Positions 12,239 through 24,869 of a stretch of 64,000 bases of DNA are shown one piece after another. Location: assembly GCA_036873135.1 (NCBI GenBank), contig JAPTYO010000059.1:11835066-11899065 (forward strand), in the 5' to 3' direction. The DNA is from Clarkia xantiana subsp. parviflora (Eukaryota > Streptophyta > Magnoliopsida > Myrtales > Onagraceae). Numbering within the stretch: position 1 is the first letter of the stretch; every line of letters starts with the position of its first letter. The translations under genes were made by a program, and so were the position numbers. The notes beneath the pieces are model-generated. The model was not told the origin of the DNA. It did not search any database and saw only the letters and a program-made list of their open reading frames with translations.

Positions 12239-14461
12239 CTAGGGACGCAGCGGCTTAAATGGCGTATAGTGTTTAGTCTCTACCTTCCATTTCTCCTCAA
12301 TATCTTCCGCAATCTTCTTCGCATCGGTAGATGCCCCGAGAAGGCCTCGTTTGGCAAACCCCACGGCGTAGAGTCCATGCTCCCCCTTCCACCCGTTAGG
12401 GAACGGCTTCTTTGGGAAGCCTTCATCAGAGAACATATCACCCTCCTATAGTTGCGCGCACCATGTAATTAATAGCATATATATCATCACTCCATTACTT
12501 ATAAGGTAATTTAATTAGTTAATGCCCTAGCTAGCTAGAAGATCAAAGTTGTACCTTTAACCAAGAGGGCACATTGCTCTTAAACCCGGTGGCGAGAATA
12601 ATCGCGTCAAAGCTCTCAACTTTCCCATCAACAAACTCTACAGCTCCGCGTCTTAATCTCTTGATGCCATTACAGACCTAAAAGGATCTCACAAAAGAGC
12701 TGCTGTTAGATACAGATTGCATCTCGAATCAGGAAACCCTAACCCTAACCCTAAATTAGTGATTATTAGAGGGTGTTAGTCGATCGACCTTAATGGCTCC
12801 GGTTCTTATTTTATCGATTGTGCCGACATCTAGCACGGGTGTCTTCCCACAGACGTTCTTAAGCTGTAGAGGTCCGACTTTCGGGCGGACAAGGCCGTAT
12901 TTGGCGGTGTCACTGAGGAATATGTAGCACATTAGCAGTAGAAATTGGTCCACCAGCCATACGGGGAACCACTTTAGCAACCACATGGACAGCCCAAAAG
13001 TTGATATGCCTAGCATCTCCTGAGGCAATACATGCACCTACAAGAAATTTCAAAAGGAATTAAGGTTTTTAAATCTAAACAAGATTGAAAACATATAACA
13101 AGTTCAATAGAGGTGTGTAGTATACCAAAGTCTTGTTATTTAAAAAATGGGAATAAAGTCACGACCAATATCTACTCAAATGATGGGGTTTGCAACTTTA
13201 GTGAAGTCGAGTTGACACTTAAAAAGTTATTGATTTTAGTGTCCATGAACATAAAAGGAGTGTACTTGGAAAGTTCTTCTAGCTAGCTAGGGCAACTTTT
13301 GAAAAAAAAAAAAAAACTGTTTGAGCAAAGCATGCACTTCTCCGCCATATAGTGCAAATCCAGAGTGGTTGCTGTTGACTCCCGTTCGCGCATGCAACCA
13401 AATCCCAAGAAAGTGGTGGGTGCAACCATGCAATACTAATAATATACATACATTTTGCTTTACTAATTAAAAACAAAAGCAGATTAAGTAGAGTAATTTA
13501 ATTTGGTTACCAAGTCAAATCATAATCCCTTCAAGTCCATATAGATCAATCTGAAAAAAAAAAAGTTACTGAAATAGAAAAAGTCAAGGAAAGCAGACAA
13601 AAGAGACAACTCTAGTCATTTTCCTAATTAAGATGTTTGGATCATTAAAAGCATGAATCTAGCTAGAGATGTAATTATATATACTAAGTCTCCCATTAAT
13701 AAGTCATTGTTACACTATTATCAAAATTGAATCTTGTTTTAATTTCTATGGTAACTTACTCTGTCTCGAACGACAAGGGAGGTGGAAGCGTTATAGTTAC
13801 ATAAGTCCAAGGAAACCTCCATTCCCGAGTTGCCACAACCAACTACTAACACCTTCTTGCCGCAAAAAGTGCCTCCATTTTTGTATTCACTGGTGTGGAG
13901 GACTGGGCCTTGGAAATCATCCATGCCCTCGAGCTCGGGGAAAACTTCATCGGCATTTTCTCCGGTTGCAACGATAAGTCGTTTGGTCACATACTCGGTT
14001 TGGTCGTCGTGTTTGGAGCCACGGGTGTTGACCCGCCAGGCCTGTAGTGATGGGTCAAAGATGGCAGTGATGACGGTTTGGTTAAAGACGGGGGTAATGC
14101 CAAAATGGTTAGCGTACATCTGAAGGTAAGCTAGGAAGTGCGTTTTAGTAGGGTAGGTGGGGAAGTTGTTAGGGAAGGGCAAAAGGGGAAGTTGACAAAA
14201 TTTCTTAGGTAAGTGAAGTTTGAGTCGATCATAGGTCTTGTTTTGCCACAAGGAGGCTATGCAGTTGGCTCTCTCGAGAACTAGGGTGGGGATGCCTTTT
14301 TGCTTCAAACATGCTGCGGTGGCGAGACCGGAGGGGCCCGCACCGATGATGACGGGCTCGGGAACCCAGACACGCCGGTTTGTAGCGGCGGGGTTGATGT
14401 TGTCATGAAGGTTCTTGCCCTGGATCTCAGAATCACTCATCATCAGGTAGTAGTCGTCCAT
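12239..14461 (-). CDS. YUC: YUCCA flavin-containing monooxygenase (indole-3-pyruvate to IAA)
   Basis: The enzyme converts indole-3-pyruvate to indole-3-acetic acid using FAD, NADPH and O2, the rate-limiting step of auxin synthesis. Exons are 14461-13760, 13037-12789, 12677-12555 and 12445-12239, all phase 0 with GT-AG borders, giving 426 aa, the normal YUCCA length. The FAD motif GAGPSG is at residues 40-45, ATGENADE in the middle, the NADPH motif GCGNSG at 208-213, and ATGF at 346-349. [13 protein letters not shown] and [17 protein letters not shown] are strongly family-specific. It is closest from memory to the YUC2/YUC6 type. An upstream in-frame ATG at 14560 would add 33 residues; [10 protein letters not shown] is preferred because homologues start near there. 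Intron 2 holds telomere-like repeats. No damage is seen. Confidence 0.95.
12734..12755. repeat. telomere-type AACCCT repeats in YUCCA intron 2
   Basis: Three tandem CCCTAA-type units with AAACCCTAA at the edge lie inside the 111-bp second intron. AAACCCTAA is the plant telo-box core. Telo-boxes usually act in promoters or 5' UTRs, so a role in this intron is unproven. Confidence 0.6.
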
Positions 14462-15062
14462 AGAAGAAGAAGGAAATAGAATAATAAGGAAGGGGGGTGG
14501 GGCTTTTAATTTATCTAAGAGGAAGAATAGGGAGATAATGACGGAGATTGAAGGATCCAAGTGCTTGTTGATTATCCACTTCTGTGTGTGGGAATGAATT
14601 CATCCATCCAACAAACAGTATGTGGGTGTAAGTGAGTGTTTGGGAGAGACGTTATAGGATCTTTCTTTACTCTCTCTTTAATAACCAATGGAGAGGAATC
14701 AGGGACATACGCGATACCTTCGCTAAATAAATAACTAACTCATCATCTTAATCATACATAATCCAATAAACTATTCTCCTTATTATTGCTTTTCTTCTTT
14801 TTTTAAATAAAGAGTAATACTGGAAACCGTATAGAGAGAGAGAAAGTCGACTCTACGGTATATATGCTTCATATATATATAGTATACATCCCCATGCGAA
14901 CTACTTAATATATTTATATATACGTACGACTTATTCTTTGGCTTCTATTTTAAATTGGACCCTAGCGAAGAGAGAGAATCGCGGCAGTCTGTGTTACTCC
15001 AATTCCATAGACTTATATATCTTTTCTTTATCTTTAGAAATCCATATAAATATTTAGTTATA
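14462..15062. promoter_or_regulatory. YUCCA upstream region
   Basis: This 600-bp stretch separates the YUCCA start from a probable Helitron, so it should hold the 5' UTR and proximal promoter. CT/GA-rich runs occur near 14640-14680 and 14830-14845 and AT-rich TATA-like words near 14860-14890. I cannot point to a single defined TATA box or auxin element. Confidence 0.35.
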
Positions 15063-18000
15063 TCTATACCAATATATAATTTGGGATGGGTCCTCACCCC
15101 CAAAAGACATATTATACCCTTCAAAAGGCACAATATTAAAACCAGCTGATGAACTCAACATTTGAACCAGACCGCATGACCGGTCACAACAGAACCAGAA
15201 AAAAAAAAAACTCTCTGTAACGACGTCACTTTTCCGGTATTCCCAACCAAACAACACAAAAATGAACGGGAACTCTTCATTTGTCTGCTTGTCCACTCCA
15301 TGCCTACCATCTGACGCTTCAAAGCCGTCCACGGCTTGCACACCGACCACCGCATGGCGCTCTACCCACCGTCGTCCACTCCTCCAACGCCGGTCTGAAT
15401 CTCCGAAATTCAACCTTCTCAGCACCAGAGGTCCAGAAGCCGAAGAATATCTGTAAGCCGCTCGGCCACCAGACTCCTAATTCACGCTCGCCTATCGATC
15501 CGCCTCCGCCCGCTGCTGGAGTTCCACTCGTCGCTCGTCTGTCTTCACCCACTGCTGGAGATCCCGTTATGTTGCAGCTTCCACAGGCGTTCGCTGTCCT
15601 CACTACAAATAATCACTTCTCTTTAATTGCTGCATTGGTTAACCAATTACTCCATACGCAAGGAATCATACAAAAATCCCACCCGCTAGAGCCGACCCAA
15701 CAAATAATTTGGTAAGCAACCATTTCTCTAGGAAATCTCTAACTGAAAATAATGAAAATGTAGTGGAAGTTATTGACTTGTACAATACACACAATGTTGG
15801 AATGATATCACGATTTTGCTGTATGTATTCTGTTTTGGTTTATTGATTGGAATTTGGCAAACATATATAATGAACAACTTATGGTGCAATTTGGCACCTG
15901 TTTCAGGTGATTGTTGCAATGTTCTTTTATCTTCTAGAGCAAAAGTGAAAGTACGCTTTGTATAGAATTTAAATGAGATTTCATTACTGTTTTTTTAAAC
16001 CTTAGTATACACGACTCCACAATATATACTCAATTGCACTCCATTTACTTGGGAAATATACTTTCTACGATGCTTCCCCCATTTATTTTTTGTTTATTGA
16101 TTGAGAATCAGTTTATTAAGTTTCAAGATCAATGGACAGCTTATTGTGCAATTTATATCACTATAACAACTTAATATCTTCTACAGATGGGCAAGTGAAA
16201 GAAAGACTGGTATAATGATTCGAATCAGGTGTTATTGCCAAATTTGTTTTTTTTTTTTTTTGGAACTTTAGGACACATAAATTATTGAATATATATATAC
16301 ATTAAAAGTCCAAATGACATGTTTTCACAATTTTAGTTGGCTATTGTTGCTTGTCACATTTGTATGCATACTGCACCTCCCTCAAGCCATTTATTTTATT
16401 TTTGAGTCACTTGTTTTCAACCTTTCATCCATCAACTATTCATGTTTATTGTTTATTTATTTTTCAACAAAAACAGACTTCTCGAGGTAGACTTCTTCTT
16501 TCTTTCCTTCCCTTTCTCTTAGTTGGGCGGACAATGTAATACTATTTTTTAAAAGTGCAGTTCAGTGTACGAATCCATCAAACTGAGAGGGAAGATCTGG
16601 ACACCAACCGACCAACATTTGCTTCATTGACTTTCGAGTAATCCAACAGCTACCAGACCCTTGAGCCCAATAACAGTCCCATCGAGTTTCAAGGTACTCA
16701 TTTCGCTGCGCACTACCATACTCCTTTGCATGTCATCTGACAAAACTAATCCCCTTTCTCATGTCATGTTAAATGAAAATAATATGTTAATTGTTGGTTG
16801 ATCTTTGATTTGGCTATATGTAATTGTTGCCGTCACCAACTTGCCCAAATGGCCCTTAGGATCCCCTCCGCGTATAATTAAATTTCCTTAATGATATTAA
16901 CATACAACCTGGTTCTTTCATTAATGTAATGTTGAATGGTGATTCTTGAATTATCTATGTGTAAATCTCTACCACAAAGGCACAAACCCTTATCTGCTAA
17001 TTTTTTTTACATACTGGATTGCGTCTCCTCCTAATCTATCAAATGACAGCTCCAGTTGGTCTTGCTTTAAATGTATTAAGCTTAAAATTGTTAAGTGAGC
17101 TTCAGATATGTAACTACTGTTTTAATCAGGATGTTTGCTGCATTGTTTTTAGATTTTTCTATTCTAAAATACAAGACTAGCAACCCTTTTTACTTGTCGA
17201 TATCACCTTGTTGTTGATTATGTCCAAAATTCTTATTATTTGAAAGTTGAGACTGTTACCACTCTTTCTAGATTTTGTTATGGTATTTGAAAGTCTTCTG
17301 CTTTATTTTTGGGAGATATAGCCTATATCATTTTTTTTGCTTGTCATTCATGGCTTCTTTTGTTTTAGCTAGCTGAAGCTGCATGCAGTAGGATCTGCAG
17401 CATGGCCAGGTCGAGGTCTTTCCTACGTTTTTCCAAAGGAGAGATAGTGATGCTTGTTCGTCAGTAGATTTAAATTCAGATCAGGTAAATAACTGGAACA
17501 GTAGACCAATGAAGGTATTGAATGCATAGTATTTTCATGAAGGATCAACAACATGGTAGCTCGTAATCTACCCAAGAGAAAGATATAGTGCTAATTTATT
17601 TTATACTATGTTGTATTTGCTTTATTGGATGAATAACATCGTATATTTAAACTTGTTTTGGTTGCGGTGCAGGGCCTTCCATAAATGTTAGCTATTTATC
17701 CATGGTATATTTGATGTGGAAATGAGTACTGCTGCAATGAATCTTAGTCTGGTCTTTATCTCTTGTATCTATCATTTAAGTTGGTCTCTTTAGGCTGCTC
17801 CGTGCATTTAAAATGTGTTCTTACTACTTGTATGATAAAAAGTTTGTGCATTTGGATGAAATTTTGCATAAGATCATGAATATTAAATAATTATTGAAGA
17901 TATTTTCAGGAAGAATCTCTTTAGAGGCTTCAAAGTCGAATATATATTATTGACGAAAGTTGCTAGAGCACCAGGTTTGCTGTCTTCTCTTTTAATTTTT

Positions 18001-18245
18001 CATGTTCTACTTTATGTTTGTGGAATTGTTCATCTTCAAAGAATTGAGAAGGCCATTTAGTAGAATTTAGACCTACAGGTAAATTATACATTTTCACACA
18101 TTCAATTGATATAGGATGTCTTAATCTTAAGGGCATTGCGAAAGCTTCCATTTCTGGAGAGGACCTTCGCAATTTAATAATAGGTAAATAATGGAAGAAC
18201 ATCGGGTTCAATGAAATTTAGGGTTTACAAATTCAAGAAGTTTTT

Positions 18246-18640
18246 TTTAAACAAATAATTATATTGCAATTGTAATGGTAAATCCATATTTTTTTAGTGA
18301 CTCCAATAAAGATTCTTGGTTTTGTTAGGACCCTATTATGTTTCAGTAAGTTCAGTATAATGCAACTTAATTAAGATATTATTACATTTGTTGATCCATT
18401 TTACTAAAACATATATATTTTACTATTCACTAGCATATTTCATTCTTATATACCTCCAATCCGAATAAGAACTAAAGTATTTAATACCCATTTTACCAAA
18501 AAAAGAAAGTATTTAATACTCGTGAAGCGTTCAATAGGCATTTTAACTAATGAATCACTCCTAATTATGCTTAACTTCGTTGATGTATGATTTACTTATG
18601 TTGCCATTGCATATATCATCTAACTCTATTTTTAAAATAG
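18246..18640 (+). repeat. dispersed direct repeat, copy A
   Basis: Shares with 19372-19735 a run that starts at TATTGCAATTGTAATG and continues through GATTCTTGGTTTTGTT, ATGTTTCAGTAAGTT and CTCCTAATTATG. The copies have diverged by indels and substitutions. Both lie inside the probable Helitron. Borders are approximate. Confidence 0.75.
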
Positions 18641-19371
18641 CTTGGACTTCTACATTTTCCTCTCACTTATTTATTAATGGATAACATCTCTTTATAGTTT
18701 TGAGGAAATGATCTCCTGCATAATTGACATTTTATTTGATCGATACATATTTTCTGAATGAAGTCAAAGGTAGGCCTTATAAACTCTCATCCTTTGAAGA
18801 CTTCCCCAATACAAATCGAAATAGGTGCTTTTGTTCTGTGACAGGTGAATGATGTTAATTCCAAAATGTGATCAAATCTGTTAGTACTTTTATTGCTTCT
18901 TATTATTGTTTTTGGTTTATAAGTAAGTTACAACAACTACATTTCCAGGATTTTTGTTTGATAAAGTACTTGATGCTTATTTTCAATCATAACCCAACGT
19001 ATAAATTCCATACGATGTTACGAAAATATTTCATCAGATACTGAAGGTTTAGTTGAATGATCTAAATTCAAAACACTGTTTTAAAGTGCACTGAATCATA
19101 AGTCAATAAAAACCAGATATTTTTTACTCAACCAAGGTGCACCAACCCATTTCAAAGGCATCATGTACGATTATATTGTCTTGTAGGTCCTCCTTAGATT
19201 ATATCACATTCATCGTGAATGTCCTCACGACCTTAAATATTAGTTAGGAACGTCAGTTGCTGGATCTTGTTGGGTTTGAGATAGCGCAATGAGATTTAAC
19301 GATCTGAATGAGTATTTGGAGATTCGAATGTCTTGTCAAGAGGCGTCTCTAACTATTATAGAAAAAAATTA

Positions 19372-19735
19372 CTATTGCAATTGTAATGTTAAATCCATGT
19401 TTTTTAGTCACTATAAGAAAGATTCTTGGTTTTGTTGGGACCCTTTTATGTTTCAGTAAGTTTAGTGCAATGCAACTTATTTGATATGTTTTTTTAATAA
19501 CATTCGTTGATCAATATTACTAATATATATATATATATATATATTTACTATACGTTAGCATATTTCAATCTTTTATAACTCTGACTTCAATTAGAATAAG
19601 AAGAACTAAAGTATATAATTCCTGTGAAGCGTGTAAGCATTTTAACTAATGACTTGCTCCTAATTATGTAGAGCTTCATTGATGCATGATTTACTTATGT
19701 TGCTACTGCATATAGCGTCTAACTTTATTTTAAAA
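19372..19735 (+). repeat. dispersed direct repeat, copy B
   Basis: Second copy of the repeat at 18246. It carries a TA microsatellite near 19513-19543 that copy A lacks. About 730 bp separate the copies. Confidence 0.75.
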
Positions 19736-20118
19736 ATTTCTGTCTAAAATATTACTACTATTATTATACTACAAAGCAACATAAAACTTATCTAAACAAT
19801 AAAGTTAGAATAGGATCACTATGAATTCTGCGTTTGAAGCCTTCTATAAAGAGTGAAGAAATTCGCACAGCCGGACGCTTTGTCGTGTATGATGTCCAAA
19901 CTATTGAGAGATACTCATGAAAGACTCATATGTTCTTTCATTAATTAACAAACTTTGAATATGTTATATGTACACAAAAACTTACTATTTTAATGTAATT
20001 GTTACAATTATAATTTTTCTTATCTTATAACGTAATGGTTACTATACAACGATATAACATAAACTCATGTAAAAAAAAATAGACATATGCGCGTGCAACG
20101 CACGCGCGAAACAACTAG

Positions 20119-21180
20119 TCTATAATAAATAAACTAACATATAAATTTATATGATGAGATTTTAGAAGTTGGTGGAGAAAGGGAAAGGAGGGAATATGTG
20201 TGTATATAATATTTTTTTTTAAAGGAATAACTTACAAATAACCAACCTAATTTGCTTCTGCTTCTCGAAGAGGTACTTTTTAAAAAAAGGACATAAAAAA
20301 CATTAATTAGGATCTCTTCCGTAATCATGTATATTTCAGCATGACATGATCTTGATGCATAAATTAGATGGCCTGTATATGTTGTGCGTTAATATGTGTT
20401 ATGTTGGTGTGAGTTATAAAGGGCGGCTAAGTTAGTTAGTTGTTGATGCTTCTTCATTTATAGACAAAATTCAAGCAACGGTTGATACTTAGTTGAGTTA
20501 AGAGAGATATCAAGCAGTCTAATAATAAGGGCAATAATGGTGAGTGCTCATAATTGGTCAGATTCCGTTGGGAAGAATCTCCAAATTTTGTGGACAATGG
20601 CCATTTCTCTCTCACTCACTCGGAATCTCACCTAACTAATTTTGTCGACAACTGGAGTAGAGTGGAGGGGGTCTACTGCCCCAAAAGTGATCATTTTAGG
20701 GTAATCAGATAAGTACCGGAGCTAGTTAGTTAGTTCTCGCTGGGGTACCTTATTAGGAATTGTTACTAGAACAAGAAAATAAGGAATATACGTGAAAATG
20801 TAATGCGTTGGCACATTCGTCCTCGCACAACCGCAACGAAAAACATGTATGCAACACCGCAATTAATATACTTTCTTTCTTGAGATTAGTAGTTACTACT
20901 AATGTTGCATTTTCTTAGTCCCTTGATATAATATATGTGTCTTTATCCAGCTGAATCCTGTCAACTCCGGCATATTGAATTCTTAAAATATTGCAATTTG
21001 GTCTTGCGACTTAGTAAATTACAGATTTACTCTATGTATTTCAACAATCTTAAGGTAATTTTCATAGTATTACATGAGGGTATCGTATTTGTTTCGTCGA
21101 CTAGTTATGAAATTCAAATTAAGAGGAAAATAATTGTTTATTTTCTAAATTTACAAATAGCATCGAACGACACAATTAAG
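20119..21180. other. intergenic DNA
   Basis: No gene or element border seen. The stretch at 20935-21180 has an open frame without recognisable motifs and leads into the decayed copia fragment. Confidence 0.35.
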
Positions 21181-21184
21181 AATG

Positions 21185-21870
21185 TGAACCTACTCAAATG
21201 AGAGCAACTGGACTACGACCGCTAAAGTCGCTAAGGTCATTAAAGCCGTCGAGAATGGTCATTATGTTATATACGTAGGTGGTAATGCTGTTTCGTGGAT
21301 CTTCCACAAACAACATCATGTTGCTCGATCATAAACTTACGCTGAATACGAAACTGTTGGAGTAGCTGCAACTAAATTAACGTGAATCAAGTCACTTTTT
21401 TAGACGCTCGACTTTGATCCAGCTTCACTCTTATTAATCTTATGCGACAACATTGGTTCTACCTACATTTTTTCAAACCCAATATTTAATTCTCGTATTA
21501 AGCAAATTGCTTTTGAGTTTCACTTTGATTGTGATCAAGCCGCTAAGGGAAAACTTAAGGAGCTACCTGTTCCTACTACTGATCAGCTTGTCGATGCCCT
21601 AAATTCGCTAAATCCATTGAGGCTATCAACGTCATTGAGGTCGTTGAAATTGTTAAGACGACCACTCAGGTTGATCAAGGTTAAGCCCATTAATGCCTCT
21701 TAAGCTGATATAGTCACTAAAGAGGTTTAATTCATTAGACCCACTTTGGTCATTGTGTCCTATGAAATCGCTAGAACGATTGTTGAATATGAGCTTGTAA
21801 GAGATTATGATATTTGGAGTCATGATGCTTTTGGGTTGGAAAATTGCTCAAGATCAACTTGATGTGAATG
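21185..21870 (+). pseudogene. decayed Ty1/copia RNase H remnant
   Basis: Read on the plus strand from 21280, broken frames spell the landmarks of a copia RNase H C-terminus. These are an AVSWIF-KQHHVARS-like start, a TYAEYETVGVAATKLT block (the usual EAEY segment), LLLILCDNIGSTYIFSNPIFNSRIKQIAFEFHFDCD, and TTDQLVDAL. The order matches the family. The conserved LCDN aspartate remains, but several in-frame stops interrupt it. The sequence after 21610 looks like further degenerate coding DNA. No LTRs or RT are recognisable beside it, so it is an old fragment. Confidence 0.65.
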
Positions 21871-21899
21871 AGAATTGCTATGCATAATTTTTTTTTCTT

Positions 21900-22975
21900 G
21901 TCTAACACCGGTCATTTCGGTTGAACATATAAGATATATATATATATATCACATTTATACAAATGTAACTATACACTGGTTTAAGAGGTTCTAACCATGC
22001 CCATACATGGAAATATGAATCAACGAATTGATTGCACATCCCGAAACTTTGGTTTGTGTGTATGCATGCGGCGTGTGAACACAAGTGTCAACTCATAAAT
22101 TTAGCCCCGCGCGGGCCCAAGTTACTAAAATATAAATTTTTGTTGTCCATCTTCATTGAGTTTAAATCTTCTCTGGACTCTCGATGATCTCTTGACACAT
22201 CTTCGGATCTGTCCGATCTTAATGGGAGATGCCCATTGGTTACCAATGACCGGTTTAGCCCTCACCGTTAAACGAATGTATGGCTTGGTTCGAGGACGCG
22301 TATGAATTTCACACATGATAGATGGAATTTTGTCATGGAGACTCCTTTAAGCGCTCATGTTTCACATGGTTGCGACCTCGTCGAAGTGATCTTCTGGTCT
22401 GCAAAATAGTAGGGACACTCAATTCTCAAGGAAAAAATCAAGTAAAATTTATCGCACCTGAGCGTTGGATATGTCGAGTGCGCAATTTGTTCTTCGTGCA
22501 ACTGGATGACTTCATGTTCTTATTTTTGTTGCCCCTTTTGACTGGTAGAACTTATATGTACAGGATACCTAACCAGCGAATGAAAAATCAGTGTAGAGAA
22601 TATGAGAACTCATGCATGATTTTTTTTTTTTTTTTGAAAACTCTAATGCCATTCATTTCATAATTTTGATGACTTTTAAAAGGAATCAAAATTTATTATC
22701 TAAGGTGTTTTGCACCATCATGGAGTTTACTGAGTTTGCTGAGTGCACTATTTGGCTCGAACGCAGGACATATGCTCAAAACAAAGTTTTTTCAAAAATA
22801 TTTTCTCGTCCTTTATTTAAACTCGAATAGTTGCAGTCAATTGAACAGTTAAACTATTTTTCAAAATTAGAGTCAAATCTCCCATTTTTAAATGCTTGCT
22901 CATGCGAACGTTGAAATGACGATCTTGTCGAAAAAGTGTAATACACATTAGATAAAAACGAATGACACTTCGAAA
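21900..22975. other. unassigned stretch
   Basis: Mixed-composition DNA with a short open frame at 22322-22663 that matches nothing I recognise. It may be the leading part of the retroelement-like region that holds the following repeat array. Confidence 0.3.
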
Positions 22976-22979
22976 TTTT

Positions 22980-24860
22980 TTCATTTTAAAAATGCTCATG
23001 CATGCTCGAAACTTAAAGTTATACTATTAAGAAACTTACAATCTTACAACCAGTTTACCTGAAAGGTACATATAGAATGTATGTATGAAATGAAAAATAC
23101 AGGTAAATTTTTTTTTCTAAAAAAGAAATGCAAATGATATACATGTTTGAAATTAGATGTTCTACAACTAAGAATGTCTACAGTCTATCAACAAATTATT
23201 GTTCTTAAAACAATGCACATGTAATGCACATGAGATGCGTACTTGAAATGAAAGTTTTACAGCTAAGAAAATTTACAAGTTATCTGAAAATATTTTTTGC
23301 TTTTTTGTTTTTCTAACGAGGAAAAAAAAATCAATGCATCTTGGTTACTCAAAATTAATATTATTTTTTTTAAATAATGCATATGTGATGCACAAAAATT
23401 AGATGCAAACTTAAAAATCAAAGTTTATGACTAAGAAAAATTACAATTTACCTGAAAGGTTTTTTTCGAAAATAATGCATATGATGCAAAACTTAAAATA
23501 AAAGTGTATGACTAAGAAAAATTACAATTTAGCTGAAATGTTTTTTTTTTTCGAAAAATATGCATAGGAGATGAATTTTTTATTAAAAATTCTAGTAAAT
23601 TTTTTTTTTATAAGTAATGCATCTATGATGCAAGTTTGAACCTAAAAGCTCTATTAGCAAAAAAAAATGTATTAATTTTTCCGAAAAAAAGTTTTCCTGA
23701 AGATAACGCATGTAGGATGCACTAACAGAATTTACAACTTACTTGAATAGTTTTTTTTTTAAAATAATGTGTAAGAAACACATATTTAAAATAAAAAATC
23801 AGGTAAGAGGTTTTTTTAAAAAACTATACATGTAGAATACATGTTTTAAAAAAATTCTATAAGTAATAGACTAATTACTTAGTCGAAAAAAGTTTTTTGG
23901 TATTTTTAAATTGCAATGACATATAAGCTTAAAAATAAAAGTTATACAACTAACAAATTATAATTTACCTGAAAATGTTTTTTTTTTTTAAATAATGCAT
24001 ATGAGATGCATGTCTTTAATTACAATTCAAGTAAAAAAAATTAAACATAAGAGCCCTAAACAAAGGGAGCCTACGATTTATCTAAAAAGTTTTTTTTTTT
24101 AAGAAAAAAAAAAATTAATGGATACAGGATGCATTATTAAAAATAAAACAATTCAGGTAAATTTTTTTTAAATGATGCATATGGAATGCATGTTCGAAAT
24201 TAGAAGCTCTAATAGCTAAAGAGGTATTAATTTTTTCCTAAAATTGTTTTTTTTTTTAAGTAATGCACATGTAACACACTAACCAAAATTACAACTAACC
24301 TGAAGAGTTTTTTTTTTTTTTAAATAATGCGAATGAAACGCATGTTTAAAATAAAAAATTCAACTAAGAGTTTTTTTAGAAACAATGCATACGAAATACA
24401 TGTTTTAAAAGAAAATTTCTACAATTATGGGATTTACTACTTAGCTAAAAATATTTTTTTATTTTTTTTTTCAAAATAATGTATACATAATGCATTTTTT
24501 AGATTAGAAACTCTAACAGCTAAAAGGGGTTAAATTCTCATGAAAATACTTTTTAAAAAAATAATGCGTGAAAGATGCACTAATTATGAATTACAACTTA
24601 CATGCAGGGTTTTTTAATAACGAGCACGAAACGCGGATTCAAAACAAAAATTTAGGTAAGAGATTTTTGAAAACCGTGCATAAAGAACATGCTTTTGAAA
24701 ATGAAAATTCTACCTAAGAGACCTGCTGCAAAGATGAATTTTTTAATTTTTGTTTTTTTAAGAAAAAAATGCAATTTGATACATGCTTAAAAATAAAAGT
24801 TACACAGTTAAAGAAAAAACTTATAATTTACCTAATGACTTTTTTAAAACAAATAACATG
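22980..24860. repeat. degenerate tandem array, unit about 75-90 bp
   Basis: A unit recurs about twenty times. It consists of a T-run, AAATAATGCATATGAGATGCA-like words, TTTAAAATTAAAAGTT, CTAAGAAAAATTACAATTTACCTGAAA, then the next T-run. Spacing varies and T-runs differ from 7 to 15, so it is an old, strongly diverged minisatellite. Many units keep the palindromic core ATGCAT or GCATATG. No protein is encoded. Confidence 0.7.
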
Positions 24861-24869
24861 GATAAAACA

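Larger units (their letters stand above)
15063..20118 (+). mobile_element. probable Helitron (about 5.06 kb)
   Basis: The left end is TCTATACCAATATATAA directly after A15062. The right end has a perfect 8-bp stem (GCGCGTGC, loop AAC, GCACGCGC at 20089-20107), a 7-nt spacer and CTAG at 20115-20118, followed by T. This is the canonical Helitron layout: insertion between A and T, 5' TC, 3' hairpin plus CTRR. No Rep/helicase motif was found, so it would be non-autonomous. A GC-richer block at 15260-15620 with an open frame on the plus strand could be a captured gene fragment. Its protein is not recognised. Confidence 0.5.

Noticed and set aside
14462..14560. 33-residue N-terminal extension of YUCCA
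   Set aside because: Hydrophobic and unlike family N-termini. The Met at 14461 fits YUCCA length, though transcript data would settle it.
15281..15715. 144-aa plus-strand frame
   Set aside because: No recognised domain, proline/serine-rich composition, and it lies inside a probable Helitron. It may be captured exon DNA but cannot be called a gene.
22980..24860. CRISPR-like or satellite array
   Set aside because: Unit length and spacing drift too much, there are no conserved repeats separated by unique spacers, and the genome is a plant nuclear one.
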